DNA of 64,000 bases from Vagococcus fluvialis (GTDB taxonomy: Bacteria > Bacillota > Bacilli > Lactobacillales > Vagococcaceae). The notes under the pieces were generated by a model, which was not told where the DNA came from, ran no database searches, and worked only from the letters and a program-made list of their open reading frames with translations. Both the position numbers and the translations under genes were made by a program. The DNA is taken from NCBI RefSeq assembly GCF_003337315.1, contig NZ_QPJV01000007.1, positions 62,001 to 126,000 on the forward strand, written 5' to 3'. The first letter of the stretch is position 1, and each line of letters begins with the position of its first letter. Positions 17,720 to 26,122 of this stretch are shown piece by piece.

Positions 17720-18805
17720 ATGAACTTTTTAAAAAAAATAATACTCTTTGGAATTATTATGGTGACAAGCATTTTAGGATTTAGCCTGAGTGTAAATGCG
17801 AATGAGGTTGGGTTTTCTGTAGAACCTGTTTTGCCAAACAATCAGATAGATGCTCAAAGTGGCTATTTTCATCTTTTGATGAAACAAGGTGACTCTCAAA
17901 AACTCCAAGTTAAATTGAAAAACACAAAAGATCAAGAAGTGAAGTTAACTGCTTGGGTAGCAAGTGCTAAAACGAATGTGAATGGAGTTGTTGATTATAG
18001 CGACAATAAGAGTGAAGTAGATGACTCTTTGCAACATGATTTGTCCCAATTAGTAGAAATCGAAAAAGATATTGTTCTTCCTCCAAACTCAGAAAAAATA
18101 ATTGATGTAATAGTTAAGATGCCAGAAGCTAGAGTCGAAGGTATTATTGCTGGTGGATTGACTTTTGAAGAAAAAAAAGCGAGTGAAACTGAAAATATCT
18201 CAAGTCAAACAGGGATTAAAAATAAATTTTCTTATGTGATTGCACTTTTGATTCAACAAGAAAAAGAAATTACTATTGAACCAGAATTGTCAATTGGGAA
18301 AGTAGAACCTACTCAGCTTAATACTAAAAGTGCCATTTCAGCAGAAATCCGAAATGTTACAAGTGTCTTTTTGAATAATATGTCTATAGCCGTTAAAATA
18401 ACAGATAAAAATTCAAAGGAAGTTATCTTTGAAGAAGATAAAACAAATTTACAAATGGCACCAAATACAACAATGAATTTCCCATTATTTTTAAATGGTA
18501 AAAAACTAGAGCCAGGCAAATATCATTATGAAGCTTTTATTAGTGGGACAAATGGTAGTGATGAAGCAGACTCGAAAGAATGGGAATTATCATCAGATTT
18601 TACAATTGAAAAAGAAGTTGCGAAAGAATTAAATAAAACTGACACGCAACAAAAAGATGAGAAAACTTTAAGTTGGTGGGTATGGCTATTAATTATTTCT
18701 AATATCTTGTTAGTGGTTGCCTTAGTTACTTTTTTAGTATTAAAAAATAAAAAAAGTAAAAAAGCTCAAAAGAAAAAGAAACGTAAGAAGAAAAAGAAAA
18801 AATAA
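17720..18805 (+). CDS. DUF916/DUF3324 WxL-interacting membrane protein
   Basis: 361 residues: signal peptide (cleavage near VNANE), a DUF916 domain starting VGFSVEPVLPNNQ (about 30-150), a DUF3324 domain (about 160-300), one transmembrane helix (about 318-340) and a strongly basic Lys-rich tail. This is the standard build of WxL-interacting proteins, which bind peptidoglycan and WxL partners at the surface and are held by the C-terminal helix with the basic tail inside. It follows the WxL gene, with a terminator in between, so it may have its own promoter. Confidence 0.92.
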   Translation: MNFLKKIILFGIIMVTSILGFSLSVNANEVGFSVEPVLPNNQIDAQSGYFHLLMKQGDSQKLQVKLKNTKDQEVKLTAWVASAKTNVNGVVDYSDNKSEVDDSLQHDLSQLVEIEKDIVLPPNSEKIIDVIVKMPEARVEGIIAGGLTFEEKKASETENISSQTGIKNKFSYVIALLIQQEKEITIEPELSIGKVEPTQLNTKSAISAEIRNVTSVFLNNMSIAVKITDKNSKEVIFEEDKTNLQMAPNTTMNFPLFLNGKKLEPGKYHYEAFISGTNGSDEADSKEWELSSDFTIEKEVAKELNKTDTQQKDEKTLSWWVWLLIISNILLVVALVTFLVLKNKKSKKAQKKKKRKKKKKK

Positions 18806-18813
18806 AAAGTGTG

Positions 18814-18852
18814 CTGTTGATATAAGTTGAGTGCTTATATCAACAGTTTTTT
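18814..18852 (+). terminator. Intrinsic terminator
   Basis: Perfect 13-bp stem (18814-18826 with 18834-18846), 7-nt loop, then TTTTTT. Confidence 0.92.
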
Positions 18853-18934
18853 GTTTAATTACTTATTTTTTATTAAGAGAATATGAATTTTTTGTAAAAC
18901 CCTACTTTTGTCTGATGAATTTCATTTCAGGGAT

Positions 18935-18943
18935 TGGTACAAT
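18935..18943 (+). promoter_or_regulatory. Extended -10 promoter for the DUF1002 gene
   Basis: TGGTACAAT fits an extended -10 (TGnTATAAT) and lies about 34 nt before the DUF1002 start codon; no clear -35. Confidence 0.45.
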
Positions 18944-18976
18944 GAATAGTAGCTGATATAGCTAATGGAGGTTTTT

Positions 18977-19999
18977 ATGAAAAAAATAAAATTATTAACT
19001 TTAGGAGCCCTACTATTTACATCTTTTGGACTTAGTACACAGGTTTTTGCTGATGAAAAAGCAAAAGATGAAGGTTGGGATGTACCTAATATTGCTTTAG
19101 GAAATGGTTTAAGCGAGGCTGAACAAGAAAAAACGAGAGAAATCTTGTTGAAAGATTTAGGAAGTGTTAAAGAATTAAAAGGTATTGATACAAAAAAACA
19201 TAATGATTATATTGTAGATGGAAATGACCTAGTTAAATATGTAACAGATGTTCCAGAATTTACAAGTAGTTCAAAAGCTTATTCAAGTGCTTTGATTGCT
19301 AGAATAAAATCTGGTACTGGAGTTACAGTTGACATTGTGACACCTGAAAATATTACAGCACGTACAGAAGCGATGTATCGTTCAGCTGCTATTACGAGCG
19401 GTGTTTATGATGCTTATATTCGTATAGGTAGTGTCAGAACTATGGATGGAAGTGGAGCTTTGGCTGCTATTTACAAAATTTATGATGAAGTAGATCCGGC
19501 ATCTGATGAAACAGACCAAAAAAGTCGTGATGAAAAACGGGAAGTAGCACAAGATCAAATGCAAGTTGTAGCAGGAATTGATGCGGCGAATCAGGATAAC
19601 TCAGATTATTCATCTGAAAATATCTTAGTGATGTTAGCTGATGTTCAATTAGAATTACAAAAAATCAATGATAAGTTAAATAAATTATCAGAAGATGAGA
19701 GAGTAAAAGAAGTTCAAACCGTTGTTGTGCAACAAATCAATAATAGTGGCTTACAAGACGCGATTTCCCCTAGTCAACAAGAAGAAATTGTTAATAATAT
19801 GGTAGCCTTTACTCATACGGATGGTCTTAATGATTCAGAGATGACAAAACAACTAACTGGCTTTAAAGATGATCTAGTAAAAAATGGTAAAGAATTTAAA
19901 GATAATTTATTATCTGATGAAAATGTAGAAAAAGCTAAAACAGGATTTGCTAAATTCTGGCAAGGAATCAAAGATTTCTTTGGTAATTTATTTAAATAA
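18977..19999 (+). CDS. DUF1002-domain secreted protein (YpuA-like)
   Basis: 340 residues from ATG 18977, 7 nt after GGAGG; an in-frame ATG at 18965 precedes the ribosome site. Signal peptide ends near VFADE. The body matches DUF1002 (LGNGLSEAEQEKT near the N-terminus, SALIARIKSGTGVTVDI, AAITSGVYDAYIRI). The C-terminal half is helical and acidic, ending FFGNLFK, an amphipathic tail. The family is exported and linked to the cell envelope in Firmicutes but has no assigned reaction. Confidence 0.88.
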   Translation: MKKIKLLTLGALLFTSFGLSTQVFADEKAKDEGWDVPNIALGNGLSEAEQEKTREILLKDLGSVKELKGIDTKKHNDYIVDGNDLVKYVTDVPEFTSSSKAYSSALIARIKSGTGVTVDIVTPENITARTEAMYRSAAITSGVYDAYIRIGSVRTMDGSGALAAIYKIYDEVDPASDETDQKSRDEKREVAQDQMQVVAGIDAANQDNSDYSSENILVMLADVQLELQKINDKLNKLSEDERVKEVQTVVVQQINNSGLQDAISPSQQEEIVNNMVAFTHTDGLNDSEMTKQLTGFKDDLVKNGKEFKDNLLSDENVEKAKTGFAKFWQGIKDFFGNLFK

Positions 20000-20007
20000 A
20001 CTTTTGA

Positions 20008-20035
20008 AGAGGCTGATATACGTCAGTCTCTTTTA
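20008..20035 (+). terminator. Intrinsic terminator
   Basis: AGAGGCTGA pairs with TCAGTCTCT (one G-T pair), then TTT. Confidence 0.8.
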
Positions 20036-20143
20036 TTTGTCTTAAACTATCTTTATTTTATCATCCCTTTTTTAATCCATAATAATTGAAACAATTAATT
20101 CATAAAGGTATGATGAATTTATCAAATAATGAGGAGAAACCTG

Positions 20144-20587
20144 ATGAAAGAAATCGATGATTATTTAGCTAATGTTGATGAAAAAAGACAAGCTGCTTTT
20201 AGAAAACTATACGAAACAGTTAAGGATAATTTACCAGTTGGGTTTGAAGAGAATTTTCAATATAATATGATTAGTTTTGTTGTGCCTCTGAGCACTTACC
20301 CTAAAGGTTATCTCAATCGGGAAGATGAACCAGTTCCTTTTATTTCTCTTGCAGCTCAAAAAAATCATATCGCCCTTTATCATATGGGGATTATGGGAAA
20401 TAAAACTCTCTTAGCTTGGTTTGAAGAGGAGTATCAAAAACAAGTTCCAACTAAATTAAATATGGGGAAAAGCTGTATTCGAATGACAAATGTCAAAAAT
20501 ATTCCATATGAACTTTTAGGTGAATTAGCTTCTAAAATGACTTTAGAAGAATGGCTTCAAAATTATAAAAAATACACCAACAAATAG
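20144..20587 (+). CDS. DUF1801-domain protein
   Basis: 147 residues from ATG 20144 (GAGGAG upstream). The order of segments (ENFQYNMISFVVP, AAQKNHIALYHMG, MGKSCIRMTN) is that of DUF1801, a cytosolic fold related to YdhG/YjbR-like proteins. Function unknown. First gene of a tight three-gene operon in which all members are DUF proteins. Confidence 0.85.
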   Translation: MKEIDDYLANVDEKRQAAFRKLYETVKDNLPVGFEENFQYNMISFVVPLSTYPKGYLNREDEPVPFISLAAQKNHIALYHMGIMGNKTLLAWFEEEYQKQVPTKLNMGKSCIRMTNVKNIPYELLGELASKMTLEEWLQNYKKYTNK

Positions 20588-20599
20588 GAGAGAATTTAA

Positions 20600-20887
20600 A
20601 TGAAAACTTATGAATTTGAGAGCCAAATTTATGTATCTGAAGTTGGTAAAGGTGGGGCTTATGTCATTTTTCCGTATGATTTGAGAAAAGAGTTTGGTAA
20701 AGGTAGAGTTAAAGTTAAGGTTTCTTTTGAAGGGATTTTATATGAAGGTAGTATTGTTAATATGGGTGTAAAGCACTCTGATGGATCGATTTGTTACATT
20801 ATTGGTATTAAGAAAGACATTAGAAAAGAATTGAATAAAGATGTCGGTGATACAGTGAAAGTAGAAGTTACACAAAAGGAGGTCTAG
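20600..20887 (+). CDS. DUF1905-domain protein
   Basis: 95 residues, small beta-rich protein (YVIFPYDLRKEFGKGRVKVKV, DVGDTVKVEV) typical of DUF1905, predicted beta-barrel. AGGAG 12 nt after the previous stop. Lies 3 nt before the DUF2200 gene, so the three genes are translated from one message. Function unknown. Confidence 0.85.
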   Translation: MKTYEFESQIYVSEVGKGGAYVIFPYDLRKEFGKGRVKVKVSFEGILYEGSIVNMGVKHSDGSICYIIGIKKDIRKELNKDVGDTVKVEVTQKEV

Positions 20888-20890
20888 TAA

Positions 20891-21241
20891 ATGGCGAATG
20901 ATAGAATATTTAATATGACTTTTGCAAGTGTCTATCCTTTATACGTTAAAAAAGTTGAGAAAAAAGGGCGTACAAAAGAAGAATTAGACCAAGTGATTGA
21001 GTGGTTAACAGGTTATAAGAAAGAGTCTTTACAAGAAGTTGTTGATAATGAGTTAACTTTTACGGAGTTTTTTGAAAAAGCTCCTGTTTTTAATGAGAAT
21101 GCCTCTTTGATCAAAGGTGTTATTTGTGGCTATAGAGTGGAAGAAATAGAAGATCCTTTAATGCAAAAAATTCGTTATTTAGATAAGGTAGTTGATGAAT
21201 TAGCAAAGGGAAAATCTTTAGAGAAGATTTTTAGAAAATAA
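20891..21241 (+). CDS. DUF2200-domain protein
   Basis: 116 residues starting ANDRIFNMTFASVYPLYVKK, with YVKKVEKKGRTKEELD and VICGYRVEEIEDPLMQKIRYLDK, which identify DUF2200. Function unknown; last gene of the DUF1801-DUF1905-DUF2200 operon. Ribosome site AAAGGAGG overlaps the end of the DUF1905 gene. Confidence 0.88.
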   Translation: MANDRIFNMTFASVYPLYVKKVEKKGRTKEELDQVIEWLTGYKKESLQEVVDNELTFTEFFEKAPVFNENASLIKGVICGYRVEEIEDPLMQKIRYLDKVVDELAKGKSLEKIFRK

Positions 21242-21353
21242 GGGGTTATTTGCAATTTTTGTTAATTGGTATTACTATAGATAAAAGAGGAAGTTTTCTT
21301 ATTTTTTAATAAGGAAACTTTTTTCGTTGAAAATAAAATAGGAGTTGTGTTTT

Positions 21354-21860
21354 TTGAGAATTGGAATGAGAAATATAAAGACAGGTTTGAGTGTCTTTGT
21401 GTGTATTTTAATTAGTTTCATTTTTAACCGAGATACATATGTGGTCTCATCGATTACGGCTGTTTTTACATTAAGGGAAGACATGTATAATACTTTAAGG
21501 TTTGGTAGACACCGTGTTGTGGGAAATGTAACAGGAGCGCTATTTTCAATTGTAGCTATCTTTATTTTTAAAACTTTTGGAAATGGAAAAAACGTTCAAT
21601 TGATTGCTATACCGTTACTAATTGTTGCGTTAATTTGGTTTTTATCAGCAACTAAAAATTATGAGGGGACAGTTGGAGGCTGTGCAACTTTGTTAACGAT
21701 TCTTTTTATGATTCCTGAGACTCAGTCCTATTCGTATGCACTTGCTAGAGTAGTTGATAGTTTTATTGGTATGTTTGTAGCTTTTGGAATTAATCACTTA
21801 TTACCACATCCTAAAAACAAAATAATGAAACAGGCAGTAGACAATTTTGAGAAAAAATAA
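21354..21860 (+). CDS. FUSC / aromatic acid exporter-type membrane protein
   Basis: 168 residues from TTG 21354, 10 nt after AGGAG; this start gives the family-typical LRIGMRNIKTGLS N-terminus. Four to five membrane helices cover most of the chain, with the family motif ITAVFTLREDMYNTLR after the first two helices. Short members of this ArAE_1 group lack the large cytosolic C-domain. Role in export of aromatic acids is inferred only from the family. Confidence 0.82.
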   Translation: MRIGMRNIKTGLSVFVCILISFIFNRDTYVVSSITAVFTLREDMYNTLRFGRHRVVGNVTGALFSIVAIFIFKTFGNGKNVQLIAIPLLIVALIWFLSATKNYEGTVGGCATLLTILFMIPETQSYSYALARVVDSFIGMFVAFGINHLLPHPKNKIMKQAVDNFEKK

Positions 21861-21881
21861 TTCTTAAAATTGTTTTTTTTT
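21841..21881 (+). terminator. Intrinsic terminator overlapping the FUSC stop codon
   Basis: 13-bp stem (21841-21853 with 21861-21873, one G-T pair), loop of seven containing TAA, then eight T. Confidence 0.8.
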
Positions 21882-21883
21882 GT

Positions 21884-21925
21884 ATAACAAAAAGGCATCC
21901 ATCTCTAAATAATGAAATGAATACC
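21884..21925 (-). terminator. Terminator of the minus-strand small gene
   Basis: On the minus strand AAGGTATTCAT pairs with ATGGATGCCTT (G-T pairs allowed) and is followed by TTTTGTT. Confidence 0.6.
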
Positions 21926-21956
21926 TTCGTCAATAGCTGGAATCTTCCACAGTTGA

Positions 21957-22112
21957 TTACTCCTTAACTAGTTGATTTAAATTGTTTTTTGCTTCTTCAA
22001 TAGTATTGCCTTGAGCTGAGATGTTTTCATTGTTTGCATCAAAAACAATAAAGATGTTAGCCTCAGTGTCTAAAGTAATACGATATTGAATTGCTTGATT
22101 GTTAAATACCAT
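21957..22112 (-). CDS. Small HicB-like / unknown 51-residue protein
   Basis: ATG at 22112 is preceded on the minus strand by AAAGGAG at 7 nt, and the frame runs 51 codons to TAA at 21957. The peptide (QYRITLDTEANIFIVFDANN, then NTIEEAKNNLNQLVKE) has the beta-beta-beta-alpha pattern and the E-A-x-x-N-L helix of small HicB-like proteins, but no HicA partner lies next to it. The good ribosome site and downstream terminator support a real gene. It explains most of the 500-base gap between 21860 and 22360; the rest (22130-22330) is AT-rich promoter DNA. Confidence 0.65.
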   Translation of the reverse strand: MVFNNQAIQYRITLDTEANIFIVFDANNENISAQGNTIEEAKNNLNQLVKE

Positions 22113-22324
22113 AATAATTCTCCTTTCGAGTATCTCTTTTAATGAGAAAGGTTTAAACTTTCATGGTAACAAAATTCCTACATTTAATTTATCATATCTT
22201 TTTTTAGTAATCAAGTAATATCTATCATTATTTCATGGAAATTTCATAAATTTTTATTAAGATGTAAATAATCTTAGTGAAAATGTTTCTAATAATCATT
22301 ATTTAAGATTAGCAGAAAACATAG

Positions 22325-22330
22325 TATAAT
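22325..22330 (+). promoter_or_regulatory. -10 element of the SdpI-like/two-component operon
   Basis: Perfect TATAAT 30 nt before the first start codon of the operon; the -35 region (about TTTAAG) is weak. Confidence 0.45.
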
Positions 22331-22359
22331 AGATGTATTAAACAAGGTTGGTGTAGAAA

Positions 22360-22698
22360 ATGATATTTTATTTTGTCGGCATGGTATTAACAGTAATTGG
22401 TTTTGTGTATCTTATTTTTCCTTCGAAACAAAGAAGTAATAAATATGGTTACAGAACTCAGCGAGCAAAAACAAGTGATAAAACATATGCATATGCTCAA
22501 AAAGAAGCGGCCAAAGCATTTTTAATGATTGGTTTAATCACATTTGCAATAGGCTTTTTATTAACAAGAACAGGAATGATCCAATTTTTCATCATTGAAC
22601 TATTTGTGATTATTCTTCCAATAACAAGAGTGTTTTATATTATTGAAAGAAATCTAGAAAGATTTATAGATAATGAAGAAGGAGTGTCAGCTAAATGA
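22360..22698 (+). CDS. SdpI-family membrane protein
   Basis: 112 residues with three membrane helices. Between the first two is a loop NKYGYRTQRAKTSDKTYAYAQ that matches the conserved GYRT motif of the SdpI/YhfL family, whose best-known member protects Bacillus subtilis from the SdpC toxin and senses it. Overlaps the response regulator gene by 4 nt (ATGA), so it belongs to this signalling operon and may act as sensor or immunity component. That role is inference. Confidence 0.65.
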   Translation: MIFYFVGMVLTVIGFVYLIFPSKQRSNKYGYRTQRAKTSDKTYAYAQKEAAKAFLMIGLITFAIGFLLTRTGMIQFFIIELFVIILPITRVFYIIERNLERFIDNEEGVSAK

Positions 22699-23417
22699 AA
22701 TTACTAATGATAGAAGATAATGAATCAGTATCAGAAATGATGAAAATGTTCTTTTTAAATGAAGAATGGGATGTAACGTTTGAATATGATGGAAAAGAAG
22801 GGTTAGATCAATTTTTAACAGATCCTGAATCATGGGATATGGTAACTCTTGATTTAAACTTACCAACTATGGATGGTGTAACTGTTTGCCGTGAAATCAG
22901 AAAAGTATCATCAACTGTTCCGATTATCATGTTAACAGCACGTGATTCTGAGAGTGATCAAGTTATTGGATTAGAAATGGGAGCAGATGATTATGTAACA
23001 AAACCATTTAGTCCGATTACTTTAATCGCTCGTATTAAAGCTCTACATCGCCGAGCGATTCTTGGAGATGAGTCACCAAAAGCAGCTAACGGAATTGATG
23101 AAGCGTTTGACGTGATTACAGATCATTTTAAAATGAATACCAAAACTCGTGAAGCTTATTTAGATGATAAATTAGTAGACGGATTAACACCTAAAGAATT
23201 TGATTTACTATTAACATTAGCTAAAAAACCAAGACAAGTATTCTCAAGAGAGAAATTATTAGAGCTTGTTTGGGATTATCAATACTTTGGAGATGAACGA
23301 ACAGTAGATGCTCATATTAAAAAATTAAGACAAAAAATTGAAAAAGTAGGACCTCAAGTCATTCAAACAGTTTGGGGTGTTGGTTACAAATTTGATGATT
23401 CAGGAGTCGGTGCTTAA
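22695..23417 (+). CDS. OmpR-family response regulator
   Basis: 240 residues. Receiver domain with phospho-acceptor Asp53 in LDLNLP, the switch Thr in MLTARD and Lys in VTKPFSP; C-terminal winged-helix DNA-binding domain (about 140-235) with TPKEFDLL and RTVDAHIKKLRQKI. Translationally coupled to both neighbours (ATGA before, TAATG after). Cognate kinase follows. Regulon unknown. Confidence 0.93.
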   Translation: MKLLMIEDNESVSEMMKMFFLNEEWDVTFEYDGKEGLDQFLTDPESWDMVTLDLNLPTMDGVTVCREIRKVSSTVPIIMLTARDSESDQVIGLEMGADDYVTKPFSPITLIARIKALHRRAILGDESPKAANGIDEAFDVITDHFKMNTKTREAYLDDKLVDGLTPKEFDLLLTLAKKPRQVFSREKLLELVWDYQYFGDERTVDAHIKKLRQKIEKVGPQVIQTVWGVGYKFDDSGVGA

Positions 23418-24844
23418 TGCGCTATTTACTCCAGCAAATGATTGCTTTTTTTGCAATCATATTAACAGTATTATTGATTTTCGGTATGTTTTTTACTCAG
23501 TTTACTAAAACAACTGTTAAACAAACTAGCTATGATCAGTTGAGAGCTTATGCCAATACCATAACAGACAATATGAGAGAGCAAGGCTGGACATTAAAAG
23601 AATCTTTAGATACTACGAGTGCAGTTGCGAAAAATCAAAATGTATATTTCTATTACCTTTCTACAGACAGAACTGCAACTTATCCTAAAAATATTGAAGG
23701 ATCAAATGCAAGCAATATTATATCTGATAGTGAGCTAAAAGACCTTGAAAAGGGAGAATACATTCAAAAGACAGTTATAGACTCAATTGGTGATAAAAAA
23801 ACAACGATGGCAATGCATGTTCAACCTTTATTTGACGCATCTAATTGGAATTTTGAGGGTATTCTAATTGTATGGCAACCAAATAGTAATATTGAAGAAA
23901 GTGTAGGATTGCTAACGCAAAACCTTTTTAAAGGGTTTATTATCTCTACAGTGATTGCTCTAATTATTAGTTATATCTTAGCTAAGTTCCAAGTGAACCG
24001 AATTAATCGTATGCGTAAAGCTACTAAACAAATTGCAGATGGGAACTTTGATGTTCACTTAGATGTAAAAAACAATGATGAGTTGGATGATTTAGCTGAA
24101 GACTTTAACCAAATGGCTGTAGCTTTGAAAGATTCTCATATTGAAATTGATCGCCAAGAAGAAAGACGTCGTAATTTTATGGCTGATGTGGCTCATGAAA
24201 TGCGGACGCCTTTAACTACAATCAATGGACTACTTGAAGGACTAGCCTTTAATGCTATTCCAGAAAATCAAAAAGATCGATGTATTAGCTTAATGCAAAA
24301 TGAAACAAGACGCTTAATTCGATTAGTTAATGAGAATTTAGATTATGAAAAAATATTAACGAACCAGATTACTATTGCTATCCAAAAATTAAATGGAACA
24401 GAAATTTTAGAAAATGTTATTGAGCAATTAGATAAAAAAGCTCAAGAAAAAAATGATCAATTAATTTTGGAGACGATTGAACCTGTAGATGTTTATGCTG
24501 ATTATGACCGATTTGTTCAAGTTATGGTAAACGTGATAACTAATGCTATTCAATTTACTGAGGATGGCCAAATTAGAATCGGAATTACTCGTGGCTATAT
24601 GGAGACGATCGTAACAATTTCTGATACAGGAATCGGAATGAGTGAGGAACAAGTTAAGAATATTTGGGATAGATATTATAAAGCTGATCCATCAAGGAAA
24701 AATACTAAGTACGGCGAGTCTGGCTTAGGTCTATCGATTGTAGATCAATTAGTTAAGCTTCACGGTGGAACAATTAAAGTAGAAAGTAAACTAGATGAAG
24801 GAACAACGTTTACAATTACTTTTCCTGATCAACAACCAAATTAA
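23417..24844 (+). CDS. Sensor histidine kinase
   Basis: 475 residues: membrane helix 1 (about 8-30), extracellular sensor part (30-168), helix 2 (170-192), HAMP (193-245), dimerisation domain with phospho-acceptor His260 in DVAHEMRTPL, and an ATPase domain with N-box (NVITNAIQF), G1 (DTGIGM) and G2 (GESGLGLSI). Start overlaps the regulator stop by 1 nt. Forms a two-component pair with it. The stimulus is unknown; the SdpI-like gene upstream hints at a membrane or peptide stress. Confidence 0.93.
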   Translation: MRYLLQQMIAFFAIILTVLLIFGMFFTQFTKTTVKQTSYDQLRAYANTITDNMREQGWTLKESLDTTSAVAKNQNVYFYYLSTDRTATYPKNIEGSNASNIISDSELKDLEKGEYIQKTVIDSIGDKKTTMAMHVQPLFDASNWNFEGILIVWQPNSNIEESVGLLTQNLFKGFIISTVIALIISYILAKFQVNRINRMRKATKQIADGNFDVHLDVKNNDELDDLAEDFNQMAVALKDSHIEIDRQEERRRNFMADVAHEMRTPLTTINGLLEGLAFNAIPENQKDRCISLMQNETRRLIRLVNENLDYEKILTNQITIAIQKLNGTEILENVIEQLDKKAQEKNDQLILETIEPVDVYADYDRFVQVMVNVITNAIQFTEDGQIRIGITRGYMETIVTISDTGIGMSEEQVKNIWDRYYKADPSRKNTKYGESGLGLSIVDQLVKLHGGTIKVESKLDEGTTFTITFPDQQPN

Positions 24845-24851
24845 AACTAAA

Positions 24852-24893
24852 AAAAGAGTGAGTAATTATTTTTAAATTGCTCACTCTTTCTTT
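24852..24893 (+). terminator. Intrinsic terminator
   Basis: AAAGAGTGAG pairs with CTCACTCTTT, followed by CTTTG. Confidence 0.8.
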
Positions 24894-24937
24894 GTCTGAT
24901 ACACTTGTTTTAACAATAAATAACAAAAGGTGAGAAA

Positions 24938-25225
24938 ATGGCAGAAGATTATAATTATCCGCTTAATCCAGATTGGACAACTGAAGAATTAATTTCGGTA
25001 GTTGATATGTGGAGTAAGCTAGAAGAAGCGTACGAAAAAAAAGTTCAAGCAGAAGATTTTTTAACAACTTATGCAGATTTTAAAAAAGTTGTTAAAAGTA
25101 TAGGTGAGGAACGCCAACTAGGTAGAGAGTTTGAGGAAGTATCAGGTTATTCTTTATATCATGTTGTTAAACAAGCGAAAGCACAAAAAACAGGTCTCTT
25201 AAACAGAAAGGATTTTGAAAAATGA
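24938..25225 (+). CDS. UPF0223 family protein
   Basis: 95 residues starting with YNYPLNPDWTTEELI and ending in a segment with FEEVSGYSLYHVVK, as in UPF0223 (YktA of Bacillus). Small helical cytosolic protein with no assigned function. Overlaps the inositol-phosphatase gene by 4 nt (ATGA), the same order as in many Bacilli. Confidence 0.9.
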   Translation: MAEDYNYPLNPDWTTEELISVVDMWSKLEEAYEKKVQAEDFLTTYADFKKVVKSIGEERQLGREFEEVSGYSLYHVVKQAKAQKTGLLNRKDFEK

Positions 25226-25986
25226 CTCAAAATGAATTAATGTTTGAAGTGAAATCATGGATTATGGAAGCTGCTGATCAGATTAAAGAAAAACTTAAAG
25301 GAACTATTTTAGTTGAAGAAAAAAGTAACCGTCATGACTTAGTAACTAATGTTGATAAGGAGACAGAAGAATTTTTAGTTAGTAAGATTAGAAGCCATTA
25401 TCCAGACGACAAAATTATTGGTGAAGAAGGCTTAGGAGATAAAGTTGAAAGCACAGATGGTCGAATCTGGATTATTGACCCAATTGATGGCACATTGAAT
25501 TTTGTGAAACAACAAGAGAATTTTTGTATTATGATTGGCATTTTTGAGGATGGTAAGCCAACTCTTGGTTTTATCTATGATGTGATAAAAGATGAGTTTG
25601 CATACGGTGGAAAAGAGACTGGTGTATTTTTAAATGGCGACAAGCTTTTACCTGTAGAAAATTTAGGGCTTCAAGAAGGTTTGATTGGAACAAATAGCAT
25701 TATGTTTGCTAAAGATATTTTAAATACGCAAAAAGTTGGTTTTGAAGCAGTAGGTGTTAGAACTTTTGGCTGTGCTGGCCTAGATTTTCTAAGTGTGATT
25801 CGAGGTAAACAAGTTGCTTACCTATCTAATTTATCGCCTTGGGATTTTGCTGCAGGAGTTGCCCTAGGAGAACCTCTTGGCTTAGTTCATTCTAAACTAG
25901 ACGGAGAGCCGTATGATATACTGGGAGAGCGTCAATATTTTGTTGTTGCGACACAAAAAACATATGATGATATTTTTAAATTTTAA
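25222..25986 (+). CDS. suhB: Inositol monophosphatase-family phosphatase (SuhB-like)
   Basis: 254 residues with the three metal-site motifs of the family: IIGEEGL near residue 71, IDPIDGTLNF near 89 and WDFAAGVAL near 212. These Mg-dependent, Li-sensitive phosphatases act on inositol phosphates or similar sugar and nucleotide phosphates. Translationally coupled to the UPF0223 gene. The physiological substrate in this organism is not evident. Confidence 0.9.
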   Translation: MTQNELMFEVKSWIMEAADQIKEKLKGTILVEEKSNRHDLVTNVDKETEEFLVSKIRSHYPDDKIIGEEGLGDKVESTDGRIWIIDPIDGTLNFVKQQENFCIMIGIFEDGKPTLGFIYDVIKDEFAYGGKETGVFLNGDKLLPVENLGLQEGLIGTNSIMFAKDILNTQKVGFEAVGVRTFGCAGLDFLSVIRGKQVAYLSNLSPWDFAAGVALGEPLGLVHSKLDGEPYDILGERQYFVVATQKTYDDIFKF

Positions 25987-26044
25987 GATTTTGCAAAAAA
26001 AATGAGCAAATGAAAACTTTTCACTTTTTTTCATGAGTTTTTTT

Positions 26045-26053
26045 TGTTATAAT
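26045..26053 (+). promoter_or_regulatory. Extended -10 promoter of typA
   Basis: TGTTATAAT is a perfect extended -10 about 70 nt before the GTG start; the -35 is a T-run. Confidence 0.6.
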
Positions 26054-26122
26054 TACTAGTCGGTAAAATTAGATAAAATAGCTTATCTAATTGGTTTATA
26101 AGAGTGAGGAGAATCTACAACA

